Shown here piece by piece: positions 12,122 to 23,549 of a stretch of 64,000 nt of DNA; the first letter of the stretch is position 1; every line of letters starts with the position of its first letter. Source of the stretch: Mixophyes australis. Its lineage: Eukaryota > Chordata > Amphibia > Anura > Limnodynastidae. The stretch covers positions 76,813,423-76,877,422 of the forward strand of contig JAVHZZ010000010.1 in NCBI GenBank assembly GCA_036250195.1. Reading direction: 5' to 3'. The notes below the pieces were generated by a model. That model had not been told where the DNA came from and made no database searches. It saw only the letters and a list, made by a program, of their open reading frames with translations. Made by a program: the position numbers and the translations under genes.

Positions 12122-12469
12122 GAGTGCCAAATATTAAAAAAAAAAAATAAACCTCTATCCTCCTCTCTTCTCTAGCGATTTTTGTGAGAGCAATTGCAAG
12201 AAGAATATTGGATTCTCTGTCCCTGCTCTAATCAGCCTGTGACTACACCCTGCTCTCTCCCTCTGTCAAATGGTGATGGATTGCTGTGGAGGCATGTATT
12301 TATAATCTTGAAGTATCGCGAGCCCCGAGATCCGACGACATCACGATGACGTTCGGCCTCGATTTGGATTCGGAGCGGGCGGGAGAGTACCGAGCTACTC
12401 AGCTTGGTACTCAGATAGGCAAAGTTCGGGTGGGTTCGGTTCTCGGGGAACCGGACCTGTCCATCTCTA

Positions 12470-12477
12470 CTTACTAC
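12470..12477. repeat. Target site duplication of hAT element 2, right
   Basis: The sequence cttactac matches 10066-10073 exactly and defines the element end at 12469. Confidence 0.92.
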
Positions 12478-13428
12478 TTTTACAGTGGGCTTCTATGAGT
12501 ATGACTTATAGGCAAACCGAGGGGGGGGGGGGGGGGGGATTCCCAGTGCCTGGAAACCTCACTCCAAGCCTGGGGCACTGTATAATTGAGGTGACCGGAC
12601 CCTGCTCCTGCTTCACACAGTTCTGCTTGAAAAGGGAGAGCTGCATGCACCTAACAGTAGTGCATTCAGCATTGCCCATGTATATTATGGGGATAGGAAG
12701 AGTTGGAGAGCAGCCAATCACTGTCTAAAATTATAGCCACGCCCACATGCATGCTGGTCACGCCCACTGTCAGCGTGGTGTGGAAACCCCCCTCTACAAT
12801 TCCTGCATTTGCACCTGTGACTACAGAACAGACAATGGCCGTGGCTCCTCACTCCTCTGCCACTCTCCTCTCTGACTCCTCCCCTTCTTATGATTTTAGT
12901 GCCACAGTCCTGATTGTTGGTCGGCTCTGATGTAATTTCCTGTCTCCTCAAAGCTCCGGGATGCTGGGAATTGTAGTTTTCTGAACTTAAGGCTGTGTTA
13001 CGAGTTAAGTGTGTTAAGAGAAGTGGCACTATGCATTTGTCAATATACAAGTAATAAGAACCATTGCAGGATCGAGAAAATATTATCTCTCATCTTACAT
13101 CAGTGATTTGTCCTAGCTGCGGTCTTGCAGCCAAAATGGTGCCTGGGCTTAGGAGTCTATTTATGAAGATCTGACAATAGGGCTTATATGTTGCTATCAT
13201 TTACTAATAAAGCCTCAAAGAGGCAGCTGAGTGATGCTTAGCTGCTTAGGGAATACCAGCATGGAGCGAAAAGAGATAACTTAATGCTTCGCTGGACCAG
13301 TTCACTCTTAATTTTCTCCTACTATCCTGATATATACCGCCACAACCCTTGTTAAATAGGCTTAAGCTCTGCATGGGCATGCATTCGTCAATTAGTCTTT
13401 TTACAGATGAGGACTACTACTGTGCAGT
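12478..13428. other. Non-coding sequence with a G run and a possible MITE
   Basis: A run of about 18 G at 12521-12538 is followed by GGATTCCCAGTGCCTGGAAACC. Further right is CACGCCCACATGCATGC, and near 12780 GTGTGGAAACCCCC. The GGGAAACC-like and GGAAACCC words at the two ends suggest a decayed inverted-repeat element of about 280 bp, but I could not find clean ends or a target duplication. No gene is recognisable. Confidence 0.4.
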
Positions 13429-15024
13429 GCTGTTGCCAGGGCCGCCATGAGGGGGCTATGGCTGGTACAGCTGTGAGGGGCCCGGACAGACAAGGGGATC
13501 CAGACAGACCCCTTTGTCCGGGCCCGGCCGCCTGTCTCCTGTCCCACTCCGCGATGAGGCGGCTCCCAGACATTGAGGCTGGGAGAGCGAGGCGCGGTGA
13601 TATCGTCACTGTGCGGCACGCTCCCAGTCAATGAGTGACTAGGAGCCGCCACATGGCACCCACAACAAAGTTTGTGAATTGGGGCATAGCATTTACTGTG
13701 TTATGGGAAGGGGGGAAGTGAAGCATGTAATGTGATGTGGGAAAGTGGAGCATGTAGTGTGATGGGGGGCTCAGCGCGTAATGTGATGGTGGGTGGAGAA
13801 TGTAATGTGATGAAGGGGGAGTGGAGAATGTAATCTGATGAGGGGGGAGTGGAGCATGTAATGTGATGGTAGGTGGAGAATGTAATGTGATGAGGGGGGA
13901 GTGGAGAATGTAATGTGATGAAGGGGGAGTGGAGAATGTAATCTGATGAGGGGGGAGTGGAGCATGTAATGTGATGGGGGAGTGGATCAAGTAATGTGAT
14001 GGGGGAGTGGAGCATATAATGTGATGGGGGGAGTGGAGCATGCGTGTGATGGAGGGAGAAGAGCATGTAATGTGATGGGGGGAGCAGAGCATGTAATGTG
14101 ATGGAGAGAAGTGGAGCATGTAATGTGATGGGGAGAAGTGGAACATGTAATGTGATGGGGAGAAGTGGAGCATGTAATGTGATGTGGGGGAGTGGATCAA
14201 GTAATGTGATGGGGGAGTGGAGCATATAATGTGATGGGGGGAGTGGAGCATGCGTGTGATGGAGGGAGAAGAGCATGTAATGTGATGGGGGAGCAGAGCA
14301 TGTAATGTGATGGAGAGAAGTGGAGCATGTAATGTGATGGAGAGAAGTGGAACATGTAATGTGATGGGGAGAAGTGGAGCATGTAATGTGATGTGGGGGA
14401 GTGGATCATGTAATGTGATGGGGGGAGTGGAGCATGTAATGTGATGGGGGAGCAGAGCATGTAATGTTATGGAGAGAAGTGGAGCATGTAATGTGATGAA
14501 GGGGGAGTTGAGAATGTAATGTGATGGGGGAGCAGAGCATGTAATGTGATGGAGAGAAGTGGAGCATGTAATGTTATGGAGAGAAGTGGAGCATGTAATG
14601 TGATGGTAGGTGGAGCATGTAATGTGATGAAGGGGGAGTGGAGAATGTAATGTGATGGGGGGAGTGGAGCATGTAATGTGATGGGGGGAGTGGAGCATGT
14701 AATGTGATAAGGGGAGTGGAGCATGTAATGTGATGGGGGAGTGGAGCATGTAATGTGATGAAGGGGGAGTTGAGAATGTAATGTGATGGGGGGAGCAGAG
14801 CATGTAATGTGATGGAGAGAAGTGGAGCATGTAATGTTATGGAGAGAAGTGGAGCATGTAATGTGATGGTAGGTGGAGCATGTAATGTGATGAAGGGGGA
14901 GTGGAGAATGTAATGTGATGGGGGGAGTGGAGCATGTAATGTGATGAAGGGGGAGTGGAGAATGTAATGTGATGGGGGGAGTGGAGCATGTAATGTGATG
15001 AAGGGGGAGTGGAGAATGTAATGT

Positions 15025-17465
15025 GATGGGGGGAGTGGAGCATGTAATGTGATAAGGGGAGTGGAGCATGTAATGTGATGGGGGAGTGGAGCATGTAATG
15101 TGATGGGGGAGTGGAGCATGCGTGTGATGGAGGGAGAAGAGCATGTAAAGTGATGGGGGGGAGCAGAGCATGTAATGTGATGGAGAGAAGTGGATCATGT
15201 AATGTGATGGGGAGAAGTGGAACATGTAATGGGATGGGGGGAGTGGATCATGTAATGTGATGGGGGGAGCAGAGCATGTAATGTGATGGAGAGAAGTGGA
15301 GCATGTAATGTGATGGGGAGAAGTGGAACATGTAATGTGATGGGGAGAAGTGGAGCATGTAATGTGATGGGGGAGCAGAGCATGTAATGTGATGGGGGGA
15401 GTGGAGCATGTAATGTGATGGAGAGAAGTGGATCATGTAATGTGATGGGGAGAAGTGGAACATGTAATGTGATGGGGGAGCAGAGCATGTAATGTGATGG
15501 GGGGAGTGGAGCATGTAATGTGATGGAGAGAAGTGGATCATGTAATGTGATGGGGAGAAGTGGAACATGTAATGGGATGGGGGGAGTGGATCATGTAATG
15601 TGATGGGGGGAGCAGAGCATGTAATGTGATGGAGAGAAGTGGAGCATGTAATGTGATGGGGAGAAGTGGAACATGTAATGTGATGGGGAGAAGTGGAGCA
15701 TGTAATGTGATGTGGGGGAGTGGATCATGTAATGTGATGGGGGGAGTGGAGCATGTAATGTGATGGGGGGAGTGGATCATGTAATGTGATGGGGGGAGTG
15801 GAGCATGTAATGTGATGGGGGGAGTGGATCATGTAATGTGATGGGGAGAGTGGAGCATGCGTGTGATGGGGGAGCAGAGCATGTAATGTGATGGAGAGAA
15901 GTGGAGCATGTAATGTGATGGGGAGAAGTGGAGCATGTAATGTGATGGGGAGAAGTGGATCATGTAATGTGATGGGGAGAAGTGGAACATGTGATGTGAT
16001 GGGGGGAGTGGATCATGTAATGTGATGGGGGGAGTGGAGCATGTAATGTGATGGGGAGAGTGGAGCATGTAATGTGATGGAGAGAAGTGGAGCATGTAAT
16101 GTGATGGGGGGAGTGGATCATGTAATGTGATGGGGGGAGTGGAGCATGTAATGTGATGGGGGGAGTGGAGCATGTAATGTGATGGAGAGAAGTGGAGCAT
16201 GTAATGTGATGTGGGGGAGTGGAGCATGTAATGTGATGGGGGAGTGGAGCATGTAATGTGATGGGGGGAGTGGAGCATGTAATGTGATAAGGGGAGTGGA
16301 GCATGTAATGTGATGGGGGAGTGGAGCATGTAATGTGATGGGGGAGTGGAGCATGCGTGTGATGGAGGGAGAAGAGCATGTAAAGTGATGGGGGGGAGCA
16401 GAGCATGTAATGTGATGGAGAGAAGTGGATCATGTAATGTGATGGGGAGAAGTGGAACATGTAATGGGATGGGGGGAGTGGATCATGTAATGTGATGGGG
16501 GGAGCAGAGCATGTAATGTGATGGAGAGAAGTGGAGCATGTAATGTGATGGGGAGAAGTGGAACATGTAATGTGATGGGGAGAAGTGGAGCATGTAATGT
16601 GATGGGGGAGCAGAGCATGTAATGTGATGGGGGGAGTGGAGCATGTAATGTGATGGAGAGAAGTGGATCATGTAATGTGATGGGGAGAAGTGGAACATGT
16701 AATGTGATGGGGGAGCAGAGCATGTAATGTGATGGGGGGAGTGGAGCATGTAATGTGATGGAGAGAAGTGGATCATGTAATGTGATGGGGAGAAGTGGAA
16801 CATGTAATGGGATGGGGGGAGTGGATCATGTAATGTGATGGGGGGAGCAGAGCATGTAATGTGATGGAGAGAAGTGGAGCATGTAATGTGATGGGGAGAA
16901 GTGGAACATGTAATGTGATGGGGAGAAGTGGAGCATGTAATGTGATGTGGGGGAGTGGATCATGTAATGTGATGGGGGGAGTGGAGCATGTAATGTGATG
17001 GGGGGAGTGGATCATGTAATGTGATGGGGGGAGTGGAGCATGTAATGTGATGGGGGGAGTGGATCATGTAATGTGATGGGGAGAGTGGAGCATGCGTGTG
17101 ATGGGGGAGCAGAGCATGTAATGTGATGGAGAGAAGTGGAGCATGTAATGTGATGGGGAGAAGTGGAGCATGTAATGTGATGGGGAGAAGTGGATCATGT
17201 AATGTGATGGGGAGAAGTGGAACATGTGATGTGATGGGGGGAGTGGATCATGTAATGTGATGGGGGGAGTGGAGCATGTAATGTGATGGGGAGAGTGGAG
17301 CATGTAATGTGATGGAGAGAAGTGGAGCATGTAATGTGATGGGGGGAGTGGATCATGTAATGTGATGGGGGGAGTGGAGCATGTAATGTGATGGGGGGAG
17401 TGGAGCATGTAATGTGATGGAGAGAAGTGGAGCATGTAATGTGATGTGGGGGAGTGGAGCATGTA
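15025..17465. repeat. Higher-order duplication, offset 1,235 bp
   Basis: The block from about 15025 to 16230 recurs at about 16260-17465 with the same order of monomer variants. Markers include the rare word GTGATAAGGGG at 15051 and 16286 and several matching stretches between, all offset by 1,235 bp. The near-identity points to a recent segmental duplication or unequal exchange inside the array. Confidence 0.85.
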
Positions 17466-17539
17466 ATGTGATGGGGGAATGGAGCATGTAATGTGATGTG
17501 GGGGAGTGGAGCATGTAATGTGATGGGGGGAGTGGAGCA

Positions 17540-19582
17540 TGTAATGTGATGGGGGAGTGGAGCATGTAATGTGATGGGGGGAGTGGAGCATGTAATGTGA
17601 TGGAGAGAAGTGGAGCATGTAATGTGATGGGGGGAGTGGATCATGTAATGTGATGGGGGGAGTGGATCATGTAATGTGATGGGGGGAGTGGAGCATGTAA
17701 TGTGATGTGGGGGAGTGGAGCATGTAATGTGATGGGGGGAGTGGAGCATGTAATGTGATGGAGAGAAGTGGAGCATGTAATGTGATGGAGAGAAGTGGAG
17801 CATGTACTGTGATGGGGAAGTGGAGCATGTAATGTGATGGGGGGAGTGGAGCATGTAATGTGATGGAGAGAAGTGGAACATGTAATGTGATGGGGAAGTG
17901 GAACATGTAATGTGATGGAGAGAAGTGAAACATGTAATGTGATGGGGAGAAGTGGAACATGTAATGTGATGGGGGGAGTGGAGCATGCGTGTGATGGAGG
18001 GAGAAGAGCATGTAATGTGATGGAGAGAAGTGGATCATGTAATGTGATGGGAGAAGTGGAACATGTAATGTGATGTGGGGGAGTGGATCATGTAATGTGA
18101 TGAGGGGAGTGGATCATGTAATGTGATGAGGGGAGTGGATCATGTAATGTAATGGGGGAGTGGAGCATGCGTGTGATGGGGGGAGAAGAGCATGTAATGT
18201 GATGGGGGAGTGGAGCATGTAATGTGATGAAGAGAAGTGGATCATGTAATGTGATGGGAGAAGTGGAACATGTAATGTGATGGGGGGAGTGGATCATGTA
18301 ATGTGATGAGGGGAGTGGATCATGTAATGTGATGAGGGGAGTGGATCATGTAATGTAATGGGGGAGTGGAGCATGCGTGTGATGGGGGGAGAAGAGCATG
18401 TAATGTGATGGGGAGAAGTGGAGCATGTAATGTGATGGAGAGAAGTGGATCATGTAATGTGATGGGGAGAAGTGGAACATGTAATGTGATGGGGAGAAGT
18501 GGAGCATGTAATGTGATGGAGAGAAGTGGAGCATGTAATGTGATGTGGGGGAGTGGAGCATGTAATGTGATGGGGGAATGGAGCATGTAATGTGATGGAG
18601 AGAAGTGGAGCATGTAATGTGATGGAGAGAAGTGGAGCATGTAATGTGATGGGGGGAGTGGATCATGTAATGTGATGGGGGGAGTGGATCATGTAATGTG
18701 ATGGGGGGAGTGGAGCATGTAATGTGATGTGGGGGAGTGGAGCATGTAATGTGATGGGGGGAGTGGAGCATGTAATGTGATGGAGAGAAGTGGAGCATGT
18801 AATGTGATGGAGAGAAGTGGAGCATGTACTGTGATGGGGAAGTGGAGCATGTAATGTGATGGGGGGAGTGGAGCATGTAATGTGATGGAGAGAAGTGGAA
18901 CATGTAATGTGATGGGGAAGTGGAACATGTAATGTGATGGAGAGAAGTGGAACATGTAATGTGATGGGGAGAAGTGGAACATGTAATGTGATGGGGGGAG
19001 TGGAGCATGCGTGTGATGGAGGGAGAAGAGCATGTAATGTGATGGAGAGAAGTGGATCATGTAATGTGATGGGAGAAGTGGAACATGTAATGTGATGTGG
19101 GGGAGTGGATCATGTAATGTGATGAGGGGAGTGGATCATGTAATGTGATGAGGGGAGTGGATCATGTAATGTAATGGGGGAGTGGAGCATGCGTGTGATG
19201 GGGGGAGAAGAGCATGTAATGTGATGGGGGAGTGGAGCATGTAATGTGATGAAGAGAAGTGGATCATGTAATGTGATGGGAGAAGTGGAACATGTAATGT
19301 GATGGGGGGAGTGGATCATGTAATGTGATGAGGGGAGTGGATCATGTAATGTGATGAGGGGAGTGGATCATGTAATGTAATGGGGGAGTGGAGCATGCGT
19401 GTGATGGGGGGAGAAGAGCATGTAATGTGATGGGGAGAAGTGGAGCATGTAATGTGATGGAGAGAAGTGGATCATGTAATGTGATGGGGAGAAGTGGAAC
19501 ATGTAATGTGATGGGGAGAAGTGGAGCATGTAATGTGATGGAGAGAAGTGGAGCATGTAATGTGATGTGGGGGAGTGGATCA
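17540..19582. repeat. Higher-order duplication, offset 1,022 bp
   Basis: The block from about 17540 to 18560 recurs at about 18562-19582 with the same variant order, including the unusual TGTACTGTGATGGGGAAG monomer at 17811 and 18833. I noticed very few differences (for example GTGAAACATG at 17926 against GTGGAACATG at 18948). Confidence 0.85.
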
Positions 19583-20516
19583 TGTAATATGATGGGGAGT
19601 TGAACGCGTAATGTGATGATGGGTGGATAATGTAATGTGATGGTGGGTGGAGAATGTAATGTGATGAAGGGGGAATGGAGTATGTAATGTGATGTGGGGA
19701 GTGGAGCATGTAATGTGATGTGGGGGGGAGTGGAACATGTCATATGAGGGGGGGAGTGGAGTATGTAATGTGATGTGGGGAGTGGAGCATGTAATGTGAT
19801 GAGGGAAGGAGTGGAGCATGTCATATGAGGGGGGGAGTGGAGTATGTAATGTGATGTGGGGAGTGGAGCATGTAATGTGATGAGGGGAGGAGTGGAGCAT
19901 GTAATGTGATGAGGGGAGGAGTGGAGCAGGTATTGTGATGAGGAAGTGGTGGAGCATGTAATGTGAGGGGGCAGTGCTTAAAATGTAATATGATGTTGGA
20001 GAAGTGGAGCATGTAATGTGAGTGGGGGGGCAGAGCTTGCAATGTAATGTGATGTGTGGAGGAGTGGAGCATGTAATGTGAAGAGGGAAGGAGTGGAACA
20101 TGTAATGTGAAGAGGGAAGGAGTGGAACATGTTATGTGAAGAGGGGAGGAGTGGAGCATGCAATGTGATGAGGGAGGGGTGGAGCATGTCATATGAGTGG
20201 GAAGTAGAGCATGTAATGTGAAGGGGGAGCAGAGCTTGCAATGTAATGTGATGTTGGAGGTGTGGAGCATGTACTGTGATGGGGAAGTAGAGCATGTAAT
20301 GTGATGTGGGGAGGAGTGGAGCATGTACTATGATGAGGGGAGGGGGGAGTGGAGCATGTACTGTGATGAGAAAGGGGGACATGTACACTGCAGAGGAAGA
20401 GGGACAGGTATGGTGAAGATGGAGGGGGGAATGTACGGCGAAGAGGGAGGCGGGGGACCCTACCATATTAATCAGTACTGGGCCCCATAGTTTCTGATGG
20501 CAGCCCTGGCTGTCGC

Positions 20517-22222
20517 CACTTTTGATCCTTTGATGTATAGTGCTTTTCATCCTGTATTAGATAGAGCTGTTAGTTCTGGATTCTTCTGGCCCAATTACAC
20601 CACTACATGAGACTATGTTATGCTGGTCACTTGGATATGCATGGTGGGTATAGGACTGCTGTGGGCAAAACGCTGTTATGCTGGGTACCAGATACTAAAT
20701 GATGGGAATGGGGATGGGACTGTATGTGATGGATATATAGCTGTTGCGCTGGGCACAGGGTACACTAAGTGCTTTTATCTGATTGCCTCTCCTCTCCTAG
20801 CGCCAAAAATGTGACCCTGCATAAAATAATGACAACCACATAATGAAATAATAAAGCACATTTTACCAGCACACTAGTAATATACAAGAAATATTCTCTA
20901 CTCAGACAGATGATTAGAATTGGTATTTATTGTAAATTCTATGTTTAAAACAATGTATTAAATAATGAATTGGTCATTAGCACAAAGTAATGCACAATGT
21001 TTTAATGAATATGCTATTTGCAAAAGAGATGCAGTGTCCAAGCTTTGTGGCTAGAAAGTCAAACGCAAGTAATGTGTAAATATGAAGAAAAGTGCTCATG
21101 TGATAAAACACACTTAATAGGACCAATCTGTAAATAAAAGGGCACATTGACATGACACTGTACTCTGATGATGCTATCGGAGTACACATAGATGGTGTTG
21201 GGTTTCTCTGTGGGTCTCCCTGTGATATTTCCACATCACTGAATACATTGTACTGTTGGTACATGAGGTTCTTGCATCATTTTTCCAGCTTTCTGTCTGC
21301 TAGCCTCCAGCAATTGAATAATAGTTCACAGACTGTCCTAATGCTGTTAGCTAATAACAGTAACCCTATTTGTCAAGCCTGGCTCACCCATCCCTTATCT
21401 TTCTCCTCTGCCCCCTCCCTTTTTTTACCTTTAATTATTTTTAAATTATTAATAGCATAAAATCTATCCGGCCCATTGCAAGTTTAAACATGTTTGAGTT
21501 TAAATATTATGGTATTTATTTATTTTTTTTAAAATGTACTCATCAGCGAACATTACTGTTTGAATTCACCATTCACATGGAAAAATGTTACAAATACTAT
21601 AGAATGAAGCCCTCTAAGCTCAAATATCATTGAAACTGTTCCCCTAATTTTTGAGAGTTTAACTCACATTTTTGAACTTTAGCACTGGTTGAATAAATTG
21701 GTTTGAGACCACTTTGAAACAGTTTTGAGCCTCTCTACTGATTTCAGCAGGTAGAGACTCTTTGTATTGCCTTTGGCTACAACACAAAGTTGTTCTCTGG
21801 ATACAGGTGTAGCACATGCAGAGAACACAGCAGAGCTGAACCATGCCCACATTTTTCTCAAGTAAGTGCATGACGGTTTTTTATCAATTTGTATTATCGT
21901 CTGTATCCACTGGTGTGAGAAGAGCCAGACTGAAGGCCTGTTCTGTTTTTGGCTGTCAGGGCATCATTTCCCACCACCTTTAGGCTGCTATTCTCAATGC
22001 CGGAGGGACCTTTAAGAAATTTACCTCCACAAACATCACCCATTTGTAGAGCAGATTGCAATATAATGTAATGTTGGACCCACCTCCTGCCACATCATTC
22101 AGTCTGTCAATGGAATTACATTTCAAAGTCCCAGCATGTCATGTATTTGTAGTAGATGTAGACATATTAAATTGGAGGAATGACACTCTGGACCATCGGC
22201 CCAACACTGCTCATTTTTGCAG
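20517..22222. other. Non-coding sequence, no gene recognised
   Basis: The sequence is mostly AT-rich. A G/T-rich part at 20610-20780 resembles the simple-repeat-like sequence near 740-860. Open frames are short and unrecognisable. I see no RNA gene or defined transposon end. Confidence 0.45.
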
Positions 22223-22227
22223 CATGC

Positions 22228-23052
22228 TGTCAGACGGTGTCCCAGCATCGCGATCAGGAAGTGGGGACGGCCGCCTATCATTTCCGGCCGTGGGAGTCCT
22301 GTTGCTAGGTAACAGGGAAGCAGTCTCCCCCAGCCGTCAGAAGCTCCGTCTGTGCAGGGGCGATACCCTGTTGCTAGGCAACGGGACACTATTTTCTAGC
22401 TTCGATCGGCAGTATATGACATCCTGTCCACCGACTAATCCTGTCCTGGGTCCCTCTATTTAAACCTGACTCTGGCACCATTTGAGTGCCAGAGTATCAG
22501 GTCTATTTCCTGCCTCCAGCGTTCCTATATTTATACTTCAGATCTCCTGTATTTTACCCGGCTTGTTCGACTACCCTCTTGGATCCTGTTTTGGGCTTGT
22601 GTACTCTCCTGGTTTGACCTCGACTTTCCTGACCATTCTCGTGAATCTCCATCAGCACTACATTGTCCTATTGGTTTGACCCGGCTTATCCTGTCTACCC
22701 TCTATGCCAGTGTTTCTCAACTCCAGTCCTCAGGACCCCCTAGCAGTACATGTTTTCCATATCTCCTTGCTGGAGCACAGGTGTATTCATTACTGACTGA
22801 CACAGTGTAGCAGGTGGTATAATTATTTCACTGGTCATCCTGCACTGTTAGTGGGTCCTGAGGACTGGATTTGAGAAACACTGCTCTATGCTGTTTCCCT
22901 GGTAACTGTCTTGGAGAACTGCGACCTGCGCACCTCTAGCAGCGAAGTCCAGACCTCCTTGTGGGGGTCCCTGGTGAAAACAGGGAGTGGGTTAGACTCC
23001 TTGTACAGTAGTGCTAATAGTTAGTAGCACCATCCAGCTCTCAGTCCTGACA
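22228..23052. mobile_element. Solo LTR with 5-bp target duplication
   Basis: The element begins TGTCAGACGG and ends CAGTCCTGACA, so it has the TG...CA ends and short TGTCAG/CTGACA inverted termini of a long terminal repeat. The 5-bp sequence catgc flanks it on both sides (22223-22227 and 23053-23057). No second LTR, primer site or coding region is found nearby, so this is the product of LTR-LTR recombination. It is interrupted by a hAT MITE at 22708-22883; without that MITE and its extra target copy it would be about 640 bp. The retroelement family cannot be fixed from an LTR alone. Confidence 0.8.
22708..22883. mobile_element. hAT MITE (176 bp) nested in the solo LTR
   Basis: The ends are CAGTGTTTCTCAACTCCAGT and, read inward from the right, CAGTGTTTCTCAAATCCAGT. 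The 8-bp sequence ctctatgc lies on both sides (22700-22707 and 22884-22891) exactly. There is no coding capacity. It is younger than the LTR it interrupts. Confidence 0.93.
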
Positions 23053-23133
23053 CATGCTCAACATATCAGTTGTCTCATAAAGACAAGCACATAACAGTGA
23101 GAAAACAGGTATCAATGAGAGACTTGTAACAGG

Positions 23134-23541
23134 CAGGCCCGGCGCTCCCATTTGGTAAGGTTAGGCACTTGCCTAGGGCGCCGGGCTCTGGAGGGCGCCT
23201 GGAGGGCGCCACAGAACTGGAAATTAATTTTAAAACTGTGCGGCGACCGCTGACCATACCTGTCACGGCCGCCGCACAGCATTCAGATGCATGGGGAGGG
23301 GGGGGAAGAGGCTATTGCTCACCACCGCCGCCTCTCTGCTCCGTCTCCTCCCCTCCACTCACTAGTGTCAGTGAGTGGAGGGGAGGAGACGGAGCAGAGA
23401 GGCGGCGGTGGTGAGACAAGGTAAGAAAAGACGGGGTGAGGGGGGAGGAAGGAGGAGGGCGCCGATTTTTGCGGGGGGGGGGGGGGGGGGGAGAGGGCAC
23501 CGATTTTGCCTAGGGCGCCATGGACCCTAGCACCGGCCCTG
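23134..23541. mobile_element. hAT MITE (408 bp) with a large internal palindrome
   Basis: The left end is CAGGCCCGGCGCTCCCAT and the right end read inward is CAGGGCCGGTGCTAGGG. The 8-bp sequence gtaacagg flanks both ends (23126-23133 and 23542-23549). The middle (about 23324-23412) is a near-perfect inverted repeat with arms of about 40 bp around TAGTGTCA, able to form a long hairpin. A 19-G run lies at about 23473-23491. GGGCGCC occurs repeatedly near both ends. Frames across it are by-products of the palindrome. Confidence 0.9.
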
Positions 23542-23549
23542 GTAACAGG

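Larger units (their letters stand above)
10074..12469 (-). mobile_element. hAT element 2, complete ends, perfect 8-bp TSD
   Basis: The left end is TAGAGATGGTCACTGACC and the right end, read inward on the other strand, is TAGAGATGGACAGGTCC, a better terminal inverted repeat than in element 1. The 8-bp sequence cttactac flanks both ends exactly (10066-10073 and 12470-12477). The interior contains a decayed N-terminal transposase ORF on the - strand, five copies of the 100-bp monomer and a second tandem family of about 118 bp. No catalytic region is present, so this is a non-autonomous derivative of the same family as element 1. Confidence 0.93.
13700..20440. repeat. 6.7-kb G-rich minisatellite, unit about 20-27 bp
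   Basis: The core reads GTGGAGCATGTAATGTGATG followed by a variable G-rich tail (GGGGGGA, GGGAGAA, GAGAGAA, TGGGGGA or AAGGGGGA). The + strand is purine-rich throughout. Variants include GCATGCGTGTGATG, which drops TAAT and marks higher-order blocks. Two large internal duplications are visible, with offsets of 1,235 bp and 1,022 bp. Repeats near both edges (before about 14000 and after about 19600) are more diverged. Long open frames on the - strand in several phases are a by-product of the repeat and not genes. Confidence 0.96.
13437..20508. mobile_element. hAT-type non-autonomous element filled by a minisatellite
   Basis: The left end reads CAGGGCCGCCATGAGGGGGC; the right end, read inward on the other strand, reads CAGGGCTGCCATCAGAAAC. 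Outside the ends are gctgttgc (13429-13436) and gctgtcgc (20509-20516), an 8-bp duplication matching at 7 of 8 positions, as expected of an older hAT insertion. Near the left end is an inverted pair GGGCCCGGACA and TGTCCGGGCCC (about 13478-13526). Almost everything else inside is tandem repeat. I see no transposase. The unit is inferred from ends and target duplication; the inverted repeat is short (about 13 bp). Confidence 0.75.

Noticed and set aside
13700..20440. The repeat array as a CRISPR array
   Set aside because: There are no unique spacers between repeats; variable parts are short G-rich tails, and the genome is eukaryotic.
13628..20550. Many long open frames on the - strand (up to 400 codons) with SHYMLHSPHHITCST-type repeats
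   Set aside because: They are translations of the minisatellite, open in several phases at once because the repeat lacks stops on that strand. Composition and overlap rule out genes.
22056..22463. A 135-codon + strand frame
   Set aside because: It runs across the LTR boundary at 22228 into LTR sequence, so it is not a coherent gene.
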